Shown here in pieces: positions 9,731 to 18,157 of a DNA stretch of 64,000 nucleotides. The notes under the pieces were generated by a model. That model was given only the letters and a program-made list of their open reading frames with translations, did no database searches and was not told the origin of the DNA. The stretch is from an uncultured Erythrobacter sp. (GTDB lineage: Bacteria > Pseudomonadota > Alphaproteobacteria > Sphingomonadales > Sphingomonadaceae), in NCBI RefSeq assembly GCF_947497915.1, contig NZ_CANMIJ010000001.1:349501-413500 (forward strand), given 5' to 3'. Position numbers and translations under genes: made by a program. Position 1 is the stretch's first letter. Each line of letters starts with the position of its first letter.

Positions 9731-9770
9731 AAAAAAATACCCCCGGAGCTGCTTGCTCCGAGGGTAGTTT
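9731..9770 (-). terminator. Intrinsic terminator for the TPR/SPOR gene
   Basis: The stem TACCCCCGGAGC / GCTCCGAGGGTA (one C-A mismatch) has a TGCTT loop at 9738-9766. On the minus strand it is followed by seven T residues (9737-9731). It lies between the convergent pyrC' and SPOR genes and may also help stop pyrC' transcripts, which meet only GTTT after the stem. Confidence 0.75.
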
Positions 9771-9791
9771 CGCTGAATATATGTGTTCGGC

Positions 9792-11195
9792 TTAGCGTGT
9801 GCGGGCCGCGATGCGGATGCCGCGGTCAACCGCGCCTTTTGGCGGGCTCGACGCTGCATAAGCGAAGCAGCCACGGCCATCCGATTTCACAGTGCCGCAC
9901 ATGTTGCGCGCGCTTTTCGAAGTGAAACCAGCTGCGGCAACGCGGAAGAATGTCCGGCCGTTCACCTTGGCTTCGGTGATCACAACGTCGTGACCTTTCA
10001 GCTCAGGGTGTTTTTTCTGGAACTCGTTCCACTTCGCTTCGGCCACGCCGCGGCTGTCAAAGCTGCCGAGTTGGACGAGGTGAGTGGCTTTCACGCCAGA
10101 GGCAACGGCCATGCGGCGCTGCGATGTTTTTGGTGCAACGCGGCTTGGTCCGGTGCGGGCGGCAGGCCTCACTGATGGTGCAGAAACCTTTTGAACCACT
10201 GCGTTTGAAACAAAGCGAGGTGCCGGTTTGCGAACGGGCTGAGCCGCCGCTTTAGGCGCTGGCTTCACTGCCGGAGCAGGCTTAGCCGCTGCCACAGGAA
10301 GCGCAGCTTGGTTTCTCGCAGTAACACGAACCGGAGTAGCCGTTGGCTTCGCCGTCGCGTTTTGTGCTGTTTCAACTTTTGGTGCAACCTCAGGCGCCGC
10401 GGCGACCTGAACCGGAGCCTGCGCTTCGGATTCGGCTACCATCATCTGCTGGCTTGGGAAGTTACCCAAAGCCAGACGCTGAGGCTGACCGCCATCGCTG
10501 CTTGGGCTAACATTCAACAGTGATGCAACGCGGATCTTGTGATCTTCCGGACGGGCATTGGCTGCCCAGTCGGAAAGGCGCGCATCAAGTTGATCAGCAG
10601 GGACATCTTCCGATGCCATCACACGGGCAGCGCGCCAGTTACCGGCAAGCGCATAGGTGTAGGCAAGGTTCTGACGCACTTTAGCAGTGTTATCGCCGCC
10701 GCGCAGAGTGTTTGTCAGAATGTGAACGCCGCGCTCTGGATTGCCGGCTAGGGCAACGGCCAGACCGTAATCGGCTGGATTGATCGCGCCTTCCCATTGG
10801 CTCAATTTGCCAAGAGCGGCTTTGTTATCGCCCTGCGCAGTTTTGGCGAGCGCATAGCTCAACACAGTGCGTGGGTCTTCGTCGCCAAGTTCAAGAGCGT
10901 CTTCGAAGCTGGTCGCTGCCGATTGAAAGCGCCCTGCTTCAAGGTAAGCTGCGCCAAGCATCGCGCGGAAGCCCGAATTGCGCGGTTCGGCGTAAACAGC
11001 TTCCTCGGCAAACGCGATGGCTTTGTCGACCTGACCCTTCTCAAGCGCAACCTGCGCTTTGTTGAAAGATGTTAGGGCTGGCGGTGCAGCCGAAGTGGTG
11101 CAGCCGGAGAGGGCTACACTGGCCAATGCTGTTGAAACGACGAGGCCGATTTTCGGCGCGGTCATACGGCTAGATTTGCTGTTTTGCGTTGTCAT
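9792..11195 (-). CDS. TPR-repeat lipoprotein with C-terminal SPOR domain
   Basis: This 467-residue protein starts with a lipoprotein-type signal (SVALSGCTTS), so it is probably anchored in the envelope. Residues about 40-190 look like tetratricopeptide repeats. An Ala/Pro/Lys-rich linker (about 240-360) follows. A SPOR domain ends the protein (HLVQLGSFDSRGVAEAKW... to the end) and would bind denuded septal peptidoglycan. ATG 11195 is preferred because CCAGGA lies about 8 bases upstream; an open frame to 11270 would overlap the preceding gene. It is the third gene of the ParA-RHH-SPOR run, 31 bases after the RHH gene. Confidence 0.82.
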   Translation of the reverse strand: MTTQNSKSSRMTAPKIGLVVSTALASVALSGCTTSAAPPALTSFNKAQVALEKGQVDKAIAFAEEAVYAEPRNSGFRAMLGAAYLEAGRFQSAATSFEDALELGDEDPRTVLSYALAKTAQGDNKAALGKLSQWEGAINPADYGLAVALAGNPERGVHILTNTLRGGDNTAKVRQNLAYTYALAGNWRAARVMASEDVPADQLDARLSDWAANARPEDHKIRVASLLNVSPSSDGGQPQRLALGNFPSQQMMVAESEAQAPVQVAAAPEVAPKVETAQNATAKPTATPVRVTARNQAALPVAAAKPAPAVKPAPKAAAQPVRKPAPRFVSNAVVQKVSAPSVRPAARTGPSRVAPKTSQRRMAVASGVKATHLVQLGSFDSRGVAEAKWNEFQKKHPELKGHDVVITEAKVNGRTFFRVAAAGFTSKSARNMCGTVKSDGRGCFAYAASSPPKGAVDRGIRIAARTR

Positions 11196-11226
11196 GGCCA
11201 TTATCCTGGTCCCCTGTACCTGTCGC

Positions 11227-11832
11227 TCAGTTGCGTTGCATACGCTCGGCGAGCGCATCGAGTTCTTCAAATTCGGTAAGCATGGCGTCGAGCGCCTCGG
11301 TTACGAGCGCCTGCGCGCTCACACCTTTCATCGTCGAAGCAAGCCGCAGCTTGAGGTGACGATCGGCATCGAGGCGCAGCGTGAATGCCGCGCGTTTGCC
11401 GGTTGCATTGGATTTCTTGGTCTTGCCGGCTTTTTTGGAGCCTGCTTTTTTGGTCTTCTTCTTGACCGGTGAGGCGGGCACTTCTTCAGCGTCATCACTC
11501 GCAGGCATTGCTGCATCTGCAAGAACTCGGTCGGTAAGGCTTTTCTGCTGACGACGGACGATCGGGCTGGGTGTCTCAATCACGTCTTCATTGGCCGCGC
11601 CGGCGTGGATCGAAACGACATCGGCGCCGATTTCACTCTCTTCAGCAGACGGTTCGGCGTGTTCGCCGCCCATATCATTCCAGCCGAGATCTTCGAGCTG
11701 CTCATCCGCAATTTTGGTCAACTCATCCGCGTTTTCGGGAAGAGGTGCCAACTGCGGACGCATTGCAGGCTTCGCGCCGCCCTTTCGAGCGAGCAGAGCC
11801 GGATTTAATGAGGCAAAGCTGGCTTCTGACAT
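11227..11832 (-). CDS. Ribbon-helix-helix-like protein paired with ParA ATPase
   Basis: This 201-residue protein opens with a low-complexity acidic region. A Lys/Ala-rich stretch (KKKTKKAGSKKAGKTKKS) follows. The C-terminal part, about 45 residues, has the pattern of a ribbon-helix-helix or CopG fold (AAFTLRLDADRHLKLRL... to AERMQRN). That pattern suggests DNA binding or a ParA-stimulating partner, but the role is not known. ATG 11832 is chosen because it lies 16 bases after the ParA stop; the longer open frame would run into parA. It probably works with the upstream ATPase. Confidence 0.72.
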   Translation of the reverse strand: MSEASFASLNPALLARKGGAKPAMRPQLAPLPENADELTKIADEQLEDLGWNDMGGEHAEPSAEESEIGADVVSIHAGAANEDVIETPSPIVRRQQKSLTDRVLADAAMPASDDAEEVPASPVKKKTKKAGSKKAGKTKKSNATGKRAAFTLRLDADRHLKLRLASTMKGVSAQALVTEALDAMLTEFEELDALAERMQRN

Positions 11833-11848
11833 GGTCCGATCCGCCTTT

Positions 11849-12571
11849 TTACTGGGCGACCCGGCGGCCAAAGCTGCCGCCTGGACGTGCTGCGCCAACC
11901 TGTTGCGGCTGACCGCCACCTGGAGGTGCTGCGAAAACGGTGCGGCGGAAGTTTTTCTCGAGACGATCCGAGATGTATTTCCAAAGCGCGGTGAGCTCTG
12001 CGGCGCTGCGGCCTTCGGGCTCAACTTCCATCACAGTGCGGCCATCGATCATCGAGGCTGCAAAATCTGTGCGGTGGTGAAGTGTGATCGGAGCAACAGT
12101 GCCGTGCTGTGACAGCGCGACGGCGGCTTCCGATGTGATCTTGGCTTTCGGGGTTGCGCCGTTGACGACGAAGACCAGCGGTTTGCCAGCGCGTTCGCAC
12201 AGGTCAACCGTCGCACCAACAGCGCGCAGATCATGCGGGCTTGGGCGGGTCGGAACTACGATCAGCTCGGCAACACCGATCACGGACTGAATAGCCATCG
12301 TGATCGCTGGCGGTGTATCAATCACAGCCAGTTTGAAACCTTGTTGACGCAGAACCGCAAGATCATTTGCCAGACGCGATACGGTGGTTTGGGCGAAGGC
12401 GGGATATTCCGCTTCGCGTTCATTCCACCAATCGGCCAGCGAACCTTGTGGATCGATGTCGATGAGTACGACCGGGCCAGCGCCTGCGCGCTGAGCCTGT
12501 ACGGCCAGATGTCCGGACAGGGTAGTTTTACCCGATCCACCTTTCTGTGATGCCAAAGCGAGTACACGCAA
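11849..12571 (-). CDS. Orphan ParA/MinD-family ATPase, TTG start
   Basis: This 240-residue deviant-Walker ATPase opens MRVLALASQKGGSGKTTLSGH with the KGGxGKT motif and has the switch motif DIDPQGSLADWW. It lacks an N-terminal HTH, so it is not a classic plasmid ParA, and no ParB or parS was seen nearby. No ATG lies near the expected N-terminus. TTG 12571 has AGGGGGA 8 bases upstream and gives the usual family start, while the ATG at 12628 would add 19 atypical residues. The C-terminus is Gly/Pro-rich. It heads a run with the RHH and TPR/SPOR genes, which suggests a role in cell-cycle or envelope positioning. Confidence 0.85.
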   Translation of the reverse strand: MRVLALASQKGGSGKTTLSGHLAVQAQRAGAGPVVLIDIDPQGSLADWWNEREAEYPAFAQTTVSRLANDLAVLRQQGFKLAVIDTPPAITMAIQSVIGVAELIVVPTRPSPHDLRAVGATVDLCERAGKPLVFVVNGATPKAKITSEAAVALSQHGTVAPITLHHRTDFAASMIDGRTVMEVEPEGRSAAELTALWKYISDRLEKNFRRTVFAAPPGGGQPQQVGAARPGGSFGRRVAQ

Positions 12572-12646
12572 CGCCAGGGTCCCCCTAATTGTGACCAATA
12601 GTGCCGCCCAAATGCGGCTGAGTGACACTGAGATCGCAGACTACCC

Positions 12647-12662
12647 CTAATTTTAGGTTAAC
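12647..12662 (-). promoter_or_regulatory. CtrA-like binding site in the ParA/Sel1-SPOR divergent region
   Basis: The sequence CTAA-N7-TTAAC matches the CtrA consensus TTAA-N7-TTAAC at 8 of 9 fixed positions. It lies between the divergent ParA gene (start 12571) and the Sel1/SPOR gene (start 12801). Sites of this quality also occur by chance, so this is a suggestion based on location. Confidence 0.35.
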
Positions 12663-12800
12663 AAGGGGGGCGTCTTCGGAGGATTGGGGCGCGCAGGAGC
12701 TGGCAACGAATTCCTAACCAATCATTCACTATAAAGCGTGCGACGCGAGATAATCGCTGGCCCATTTGTGGGCTGGCATGTTGTTAAGGAGCGCCTGCAA

Positions 12801-13814
12801 ATGGCACATCGCCCATCATTGTCATCCGCTTTCGTCCGCCGCGCAGGAGCCATTGGCGCTGCCGGCTTGGCGCTGATCGCCGGGCCAGCATTGGCCGATG
12901 TGAAAGCCGGTGTGGACGCGTGGAGCTCTGGCAATTTTGCGCAGGCTGTGGCCGAATGGCAGGGGCCTGCGCAAAGCGGCGATGCAGATGCAATGTTCAA
13001 TCTGGCGCAGGCATATCGCCTTGGCCGCGGCGTTACAGCGGATATCTCGCGCGCTAAGGAATTGTATGCCGAGGCCGCGAATAAAGGGCATGTGAAGGCC
13101 GCCGACAATTATGGCCTGCTGCTGTTCCAGCAGGGGCAGCAATCAGACGCGATGCCGCTGATCCGATCTGCAGCCGAACGCGGCGATCCGCGCGCGCAAT
13201 ATGTTCTGGGTCTCGCGCATTTCAACGCCGACTACGCTGAAAAGAACTGGGTCCGCGCCTATGCTCTTATGACGCTGGCACAATCGTCCGGCCTTCCTCA
13301 GGCGTCAAAAGCGCTCGGCCAGATGGATGAATATATACCCGCCATAGATCGTCAAAAGGCACAGCTGGTCGCGCGCGAAATCGAAGCAGAGGCGAGTAAA
13401 CGCCTCGCTGCCGAACTGGCTGCGGTCGATCTTGGCTCGGCCCGTCCGGGCGCAGTGCCAAACCCATTGCCAGCGCCAAAGCCAGTGGCACCGCAAATGA
13501 AACAGCCTGTGCGTGTTGCCGCTACGACGACGACGCCTAGTGCGCCCGTTCGCTCACCTTCTGCTCCCGCAGCAACGCGGGCGAGCGGCAAATGGAAAGT
13601 TCAACTTGGTGCATTTGGCGTTTCCGGAAATGCGGATCGTCTGTGGGGCAAACTGTCGAGCAATCCGGTTCTATCGGGCACGCGCAAGCTGCTCGTCCCG
13701 GGCGGACGTGTCACCCGCTTGCAAGCCGTTGGCTTTGCGACGCGCGCCGATGCGCAATCGGCCTGCGCCGCTTTAAAACAGCAGGGCCAAGGCTGCATTG
13801 TCGCCACGCCCTAG
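12801..13814 (+). CDS. Periplasmic Sel1-repeat protein with C-terminal SPOR domain
   Basis: This 337-residue protein has a signal peptide (FVRRAGAIGAAGLALIAGPALA). Sel1-like repeats follow at about residues 45-170 (AMFNLAQAYRLGRGV, AADNYGLLLFQQG, AQYVLGLAHFN). A Pro/Ala linker leads to a C-terminal SPOR domain (KWKVQLGAFGVSGNADRLWGKL). Such proteins bind septal or polar peptidoglycan. ATG 12801 is chosen because AAGGAG lies 9 bases upstream and the signal peptide follows at once. It is divergent from the ParA-RHH-SPOR genes and may be co-regulated with them. Confidence 0.83.
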   Translation: MAHRPSLSSAFVRRAGAIGAAGLALIAGPALADVKAGVDAWSSGNFAQAVAEWQGPAQSGDADAMFNLAQAYRLGRGVTADISRAKELYAEAANKGHVKAADNYGLLLFQQGQQSDAMPLIRSAAERGDPRAQYVLGLAHFNADYAEKNWVRAYALMTLAQSSGLPQASKALGQMDEYIPAIDRQKAQLVAREIEAEASKRLAAELAAVDLGSARPGAVPNPLPAPKPVAPQMKQPVRVAATTTTPSAPVRSPSAPAATRASGKWKVQLGAFGVSGNADRLWGKLSSNPVLSGTRKLLVPGGRVTRLQAVGFATRADAQSACAALKQQGQGCIVATP

Positions 13815-13897
13815 GCCAATAGCGTTGCTGACTTAGTTCTTTCCCTCACTCAAAGCCCTGCTAGGCTACTCGCAAGGATCAAATAGGGGATGGAATT

Positions 13898-15193
13898 TTG
13901 AGCGACACTCCAGATATGCAGGCAGCCGAGACCGGCGCATATGCTGCTGCACCGGAACATGGCGTGCCGGTTGCTCCGGTAACGGTAGCAGAACGCATTT
14001 CCAGCCTCGATTTTATCCGCGGTATCGCCGTGATGGGTATCCTCGCAGCGAATATCCTCGCTTTTGGTCAGCCTTTGATGGCGACATTTTCGCCAGAGGC
14101 ATTCCTGACAGATGCTGGCGATCCCGACGGCTGGCTGTGGCTGACGCAATTTGTCGCGATTGATGGAAAGATGCGCGGGCTATTCTCTTTGCTGTTCGGG
14201 GCAGGGCTGTGGCTGTTTCTGATGAAAGCGGAAGAACGCGGCGCGACCAAAATGCTCGCGGCCCGGCGATTGCTGTGGCTTGGCCTGTTCGGTCTGATCC
14301 ACCTCTATTTCATCTGGATTGGCGACATTCTTTTCCTTTACGCCGCAAGCGGGCTTGTGCTGTTGGCGTTCACCGGCATGAAGCCGGCCAATCAGGTGAT
14401 CCTTGGTCTGCTTGGTTTTATTATGAGCGCGCTGCTTTTCACTGCTTTGATGGGCGGGCTGTATCTGCTTACGAGCGGGGGTCTGCTCGATGCCGCCGAG
14501 GCTGCTGAAATGCAGAATGAGATAAGCGCAGGCATGGCGGAGGGCACGAAGATGGCCGATGCTATTATTGCGGGCGATTATCCGGCCTTTGTCGCCGCCA
14601 ATTTCAGTGAGAATTTGTGGATGCCGCTCTCGGCGATCTCGCAAGGGCTAGTCGAGACGATGGGCCTGATGCTGATCGGTATGGGTCTTCTGCGCATGGG
14701 CTTTTTCGAAGGGCAGTTTGATCGCAAAAAGATGCAACTTTGGGGCTGGGCCGGTGTGATCGGCGGCGCTTTGGTGACGGCATGGATTGGTTTGTGGTTG
14801 ATATCGACCGATTTCGATATTCTCGCAGGCTTGCTTTCCTATATCGGAACATCTGCATTCCCGCGTTTGGCGATGATCCTGGGGATGGCCGCCTTGATGG
14901 TTGTCTATGCGCCTGCCTGCACCGGCTGGATCGGTCAGCGAGTATCAGCAGCAGGCCGCGCGGCCTTCACCAATTATCTCGGCACCTCGATCCTGATGCT
15001 GTTCGTATTCCACGGCTGGGCGCTTGGCCTTTTCGGAAAACTCAGCCGGCCTGAGCTCTACGGGATCACGGCAATCGCGTGGATCATTATGCTCGCATGG
15101 TCAAAGCCGTGGCTGGATCGCTATCGCTATGGACCGCTCGAATGGCTGTGGCGCTGCCTGACATATGGGAAATTCTTTCCACTGAAGCGCTAA
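13898..15193 (+). CDS. DUF418 family polytopic membrane protein
   Basis: This 431-residue protein has about eight to ten hydrophobic segments. The opening motif RISSLDFIRGIAVMGILAANI is characteristic of DUF418/YeiB-type membrane proteins, whose function is unknown. The start is a TTG at 13898 with AGGGGA 7 bases upstream; no ATG lies before the family motif. It ends about 70 bases before the iron-storage genes and shows no clear link to them. Confidence 0.85.
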   Translation: MSDTPDMQAAETGAYAAAPEHGVPVAPVTVAERISSLDFIRGIAVMGILAANILAFGQPLMATFSPEAFLTDAGDPDGWLWLTQFVAIDGKMRGLFSLLFGAGLWLFLMKAEERGATKMLAARRLLWLGLFGLIHLYFIWIGDILFLYAASGLVLLAFTGMKPANQVILGLLGFIMSALLFTALMGGLYLLTSGGLLDAAEAAEMQNEISAGMAEGTKMADAIIAGDYPAFVAANFSENLWMPLSAISQGLVETMGLMLIGMGLLRMGFFEGQFDRKKMQLWGWAGVIGGALVTAWIGLWLISTDFDILAGLLSYIGTSAFPRLAMILGMAALMVVYAPACTGWIGQRVSAAGRAAFTNYLGTSILMLFVFHGWALGLFGKLSRPELYGITAIAWIIMLAWSKPWLDRYRYGPLEWLWRCLTYGKFFPLKR

Positions 15194-15205
15194 ACCCCTT
15201 GCTAT

Positions 15206-15220
15206 TGAGAATAATTCGCA
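15206..15220. promoter_or_regulatory. Fur-like box upstream of bfd
   Basis: TGAGAATAATTCGCA is a 7-1-7 inverted repeat with one mismatch to the alphaproteobacterial Fur pattern TGCGAATNATTCGCA. It lies 45 bases before the bfd start, where a repressor would block transcription. A second palindrome-like stretch, TTGCTTTTGCAA, follows within a few bases. Confidence 0.6.
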
Positions 15221-15265
15221 TAAATTGCTTTTGCAAACGCTTCGCAGGAGTGATTCTTAAAGCCA

Positions 15266-15469
15266 ATGTATATCTGCATTTGCAACGCAATCCGGGAAAC
15301 GGACCTTCGTAAAGCTGCTTTGACGAGCGGCGGCGATGCAGAGGCGACGTATGCGTGCTTAGGGAAACGGCCCAATTGCGGCCAATGCCTTGGAAAAGCG
15401 GGCGAAATCATCGATCAGGAACGCGCCCTCGCAAATCAACATGCTTCTTGCGAAAAAGTCGCAGTATAA
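15266..15469 (+). CDS. bfd: Bacterioferritin-associated ferredoxin (Bfd)
   Basis: This 67-residue [2Fe-2S] protein passes electrons to bacterioferritin so that stored iron can be released. The cluster ligands are visible as CxC at Cys4 and Cys6 (MYICICNAIRE) and CxxC at about residues 38-41 (PNCGQC). The length and architecture are typical. bfr follows 160 bases downstream on the same strand. A Fur-like box upstream suggests iron-dependent control. Confidence 0.92.
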   Translation: MYICICNAIRETDLRKAALTSGGDAEATYACLGKRPNCGQCLGKAGEIIDQERALANQHASCEKVAV

Positions 15470-15484
15470 GTTTGCGCATCACTA

Positions 15485-15501
15485 TTGCGAATTGATCGCA
15501 A
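15485..15501. promoter_or_regulatory. Fur-like box upstream of bfr
   Basis: TTGCGAATTGATCGCAA has perfect 6-base arms (TTGCGA / TCGCAA) and fits the TGCGAATNATTCGCA pattern with two mismatches. It lies about 130 bases before bfr. A further imperfect palindrome, GCAAAATTTGC (15518-15528), is nearby and may be part of the same control region. Confidence 0.55.
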
Positions 15502-15629
15502 CCACCTGATTTATAACGCAAAATTTGCAAATCGCCCTTGCGCGAAGCACGTTTAACGCGCATATAGAGTGTGCTCAATCACACCATTTGCCGTGCGCTG
15601 CGCGGCCTTAATTCAAGGAATACAACGCC

Positions 15630-16112
15630 ATGAAGGGCGATCCGAAAACCATCGAATTTCTGAATAAGGCGCTCACGAATGAGCTGACCGCGATCAATCA
15701 ATACTGGCTGCATTACCGCGTGCTGGACGATTGGGGCGTGACCAAGCTTGCCGAGTATGAGCGCAAGGAATCCATCGAAGAGATGGAGCACGCGGATAAA
15801 TTGGCCGCGCGCGTCCTGTTCCTCAACGGTCTGCCGAACTTTCAGGCGATCCATAACCTTCGCGTCGGCGAGACGGTCGAAGAAATTCTGAAAGCCGATA
15901 TGGCGCTGGAAGAAGACGCGATTCCGCTGCTGCGTGATGCGGTCGAGTATTGCGAGAGCATTCGCGATTATGTCAGCCGCGATCTGTTCGCGCACATCCT
16001 CGATAACGAGGAAGAGCATGTCGATTTCCTCGAAACGCAATTCGACATGATCAAGAATATGGGCCTGCAGAACTATGTGCAGCTGCAAAGCAAGGCTGCC
16101 GGAGAGGGGTAA
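15630..16112 (+). CDS. bfr: Bacterioferritin
   Basis: This haem-containing ferritin stores iron as a 24-mer. The 160-residue protein begins MKGDPKTIEFLNKALTNELTAINQYWLHYR, the standard Bfr start. Ferroxidase ligands are visible in helix 1 (Glu18 region), in EEMEHAD (about 51-57) and in DNEEEHVDFLE (about 126-136). Met52 falls in EEMEH, where the haem-ligand methionine is expected. It is preceded by bfd and a Fur-like box, and followed by a strong terminator. Confidence 0.96.
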   Translation: MKGDPKTIEFLNKALTNELTAINQYWLHYRVLDDWGVTKLAEYERKESIEEMEHADKLAARVLFLNGLPNFQAIHNLRVGETVEEILKADMALEEDAIPLLRDAVEYCESIRDYVSRDLFAHILDNEEEHVDFLETQFDMIKNMGLQNYVQLQSKAAGEG

Positions 16113-16138
16113 TCCACTCGGGCTGTTGTGAAATTGTT

Positions 16139-16171
16139 AAAGGGGGCGGGGCGCAGTGCTCCGCCCTTTTT
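16139..16171 (+). terminator. Intrinsic terminator after bfr
   Basis: A GC-rich stem GGGCGGGGC / GCTCCGCCC, extended by AAAGG against T residues, has a short loop and runs into TTTTT. It lies 26 bases after the bfr stop and overlaps the stop codon of the convergent DUF2721 gene. Confidence 0.8.
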
Positions 16172-16652
16172 ATTTGCCCTCGCTCCGCGTGTGGGCCGGG
16201 CCGCGCGCCGCAGCGAGCGTTTCGCGAAGGAAGTGGAACAGGGCGGTGATGAGCAAACCCATCGTCACGATCCACAGCAGCACAACGACGGTGCCAATTT
16301 TCGACTCAATATAAACAGAAGCAAACAGCACTGCGATGACAAGGCTGATCACTCCCGCCGCCGCTGTGGCCAACATGATCGCGCGCCGTGCCAGCAATCG
16401 CCGCGCTCGGAGCCAATCAAGCTCGCTTTGAATTTTCTCCGAATGCGGCGCATCGTCTAGATCGGCCAGACGTTCGATCCGTCCAGCGATCCAGTTAAGC
16501 CGAGTCACCATCACATTCATGATGCTGCCAATACCGACCAGCAGAAAAGCCGGTGCAAGGCTCAGCTCAACCGCGCGCAGCACGTATGGCGTGCTGGAGG
16601 TCCGCTCCAATATGTCGGCTGCGAAGCCGGAGGCTCCAAACAATTCCAACAT
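16170..16652 (-). CDS. DUF2721 family membrane protein
   Basis: This 160-residue protein has three predicted membrane segments (about residues 27-48, 92-112 and 117-140). The segment PAFLLVGIGSIMNVMVTRLNWIAGRIERL matches DUF2721, whose function is unknown. Its ATG overlaps the der stop by one base (TGATG), so it is translationally coupled to der. The stop codon falls within the T-rich tail of the bfr terminator. Confidence 0.78.
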   Translation of the reverse strand: MLELFGASGFAADILERTSSTPYVLRAVELSLAPAFLLVGIGSIMNVMVTRLNWIAGRIERLADLDDAPHSEKIQSELDWLRARRLLARRAIMLATAAAGVISLVIAVLFASVYIESKIGTVVVLLWIVTMGLLITALFHFLRETLAAARGPAHTRSEGK

Positions 16653-18106
16653 CAGGTCTTGCTCGACCCGCCGCTGTAATTGCCGCCTCCGCCTTTATTG
16701 GCGTTGTAGGGGTTTTTCGGGCTTTTCAGCGTCACCCTCACCGGCACGGCGTCAAAGCCGAGCTTGGAGCGGATGCCGTTCACCAGATACCGCTCATAAC
16801 TCTTGGGCAGATCATCAAGCCGCGTGCCGAACACAACAAAGCGCGGTGGGCGGGTGCCGACCTGCGTGATGTAGCGCAACTTGATCCGGCGGCCACCGGG
16901 CGCAGGCGGAGGAAACGCGTCGAGCGCATCGTCAAACCAGCGATTCAGTGCGGCGGTAGGGACGCGTTTGGACCAGCTTTCGCGCAGCTCAAACGCCGCG
17001 CGCAGCATCGTGTCGAGCCCTTTGCCGTTCTTGGCTGATACCGCAAACAGCGGCACACCGCGCACCTGCGCCAGGCCATCATGCAAAGCAGCCTTGATGC
17101 CGTTGAATAGCCCGCTGGGCGTGTCGTGGCCGCCTTGACCTGCGACATCCCATTTGTTGATCGCGACCATCAAAGCGCGGCCTTCTTCCAGCGCGAGGCT
17201 GGCGATTTTCAAATCTTGATGCTCAAGGCCCTGCGTCGCATCCAACAACAGTACCACGACTTCGGCGAAATCGACCGCTCGGCGCGCATCAGCGACGGAG
17301 AGCTTTTCCAGCTTTTCGGTCACATTGCGCTTCTTACGCATTCCCGCGGTGTCGATGAGGCGAATTTCGCGCTCGCCGTCTTCATCCGGGCCAGCTTTCG
17401 GATCGGTCCATTTCCAGTCGATCGCGATGGAATCGCGGGTAATGCCCGCTTCTGGCCCCGTCAGCAGCCGGTCTTCGCCCAGCAACCGGTTAATCAGAGT
17501 GGATTTGCCCGCATTCGGACGGCCTACAATGGCAAGCTTTAGCGGGCCAAGTGGCGCTTCTTCGTCAAATTCTGCTTCGTACTCGGCTGCAGCTTCGGCG
17601 GCGTCGGCTTTTTCGCCGATGATCGGCCAAAGCCCGGCGAACAGATCTGCGATACCTTCGCCGTGCTCTGCCGATAGGGCAACCGGCTCACCAAGGCCGA
17701 GTGAATAGCTTTCCAGCACACCCGATTCGCCCGCCGAACCTTCCGCTTTGTTGGCGACCACCACGATGGGCACTTCGTTTTCGCGTATATAGCGCGCAAT
17801 TTCTTCGTCTAGCGGAGTCAGACCGGCGCGTGCGTCGATCACAAACAGAGCGGCATCTGCGCCTTCGAGGCTGGCTTCCGTTTGTTTGCGCATCCGGCCG
17901 GGCAGAGTGAGCTCGTCCTCGTCTTCCCAGCCAGCGGTGTCGACCACGGTGAATTGCAGACCCGCAATCTCTGCATCGCCAGACCTACGGTCACGCGTCA
18001 CGCCCGGCTGATCATCGACCAGCGCGAGTTTTTTGCCGACGAGCCGATTGAACAACGTCGACTTACCCACATTGGGACGACCGATGATGATGACCTGAGG
18101 TTTCAT
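16652..18106 (-). CDS. der: Ribosome biogenesis GTPase Der
   Basis: Der (EngA) is a double-GTPase needed for 50S ribosome assembly. Two complete G domains are visible. The first has GRPNVGKST at about residue 9, DTAGW and NKAE. The second has GRPNAGKST at about 208, DTAGMRKK and NKWD. A KH-like domain ends the protein, with the motif LRYITQVGTRPPRFVVF. The length of 484 residues is normal. ATG 18106 (MKPQVIIIG) is preferred over a TTG 12 bases upstream. Confidence 0.96.
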   Translation of the reverse strand: MKPQVIIIGRPNVGKSTLFNRLVGKKLALVDDQPGVTRDRRSGDAEIAGLQFTVVDTAGWEDEDELTLPGRMRKQTEASLEGADAALFVIDARAGLTPLDEEIARYIRENEVPIVVVANKAEGSAGESGVLESYSLGLGEPVALSAEHGEGIADLFAGLWPIIGEKADAAEAAAEYEAEFDEEAPLGPLKLAIVGRPNAGKSTLINRLLGEDRLLTGPEAGITRDSIAIDWKWTDPKAGPDEDGEREIRLIDTAGMRKKRNVTEKLEKLSVADARRAVDFAEVVVLLLDATQGLEHQDLKIASLALEEGRALMVAINKWDVAGQGGHDTPSGLFNGIKAALHDGLAQVRGVPLFAVSAKNGKGLDTMLRAAFELRESWSKRVPTAALNRWFDDALDAFPPPAPGGRRIKLRYITQVGTRPPRFVVFGTRLDDLPKSYERYLVNGIRSKLGFDAVPVRVTLKSPKNPYNANKGGGGNYSGGSSKT

Positions 18107-18157
18107 GATGCCCAGCAAGTGGCCCCTATCCTGCCACTTGGCAAGGAAGGCGCGCGC

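Noticed and set aside
9731..9770. CRISPR repeat-like hairpin
   Set aside because: It occurs once, with no spaced copies, and has the poly-T tail of a terminator.
11849..12571. Plasmid-type ParAB partition system
   Set aside because: No ParB gene or parS-like inverted repeats were seen, the ParA lacks an N-terminal HTH, and the neighbours are SPOR proteins.
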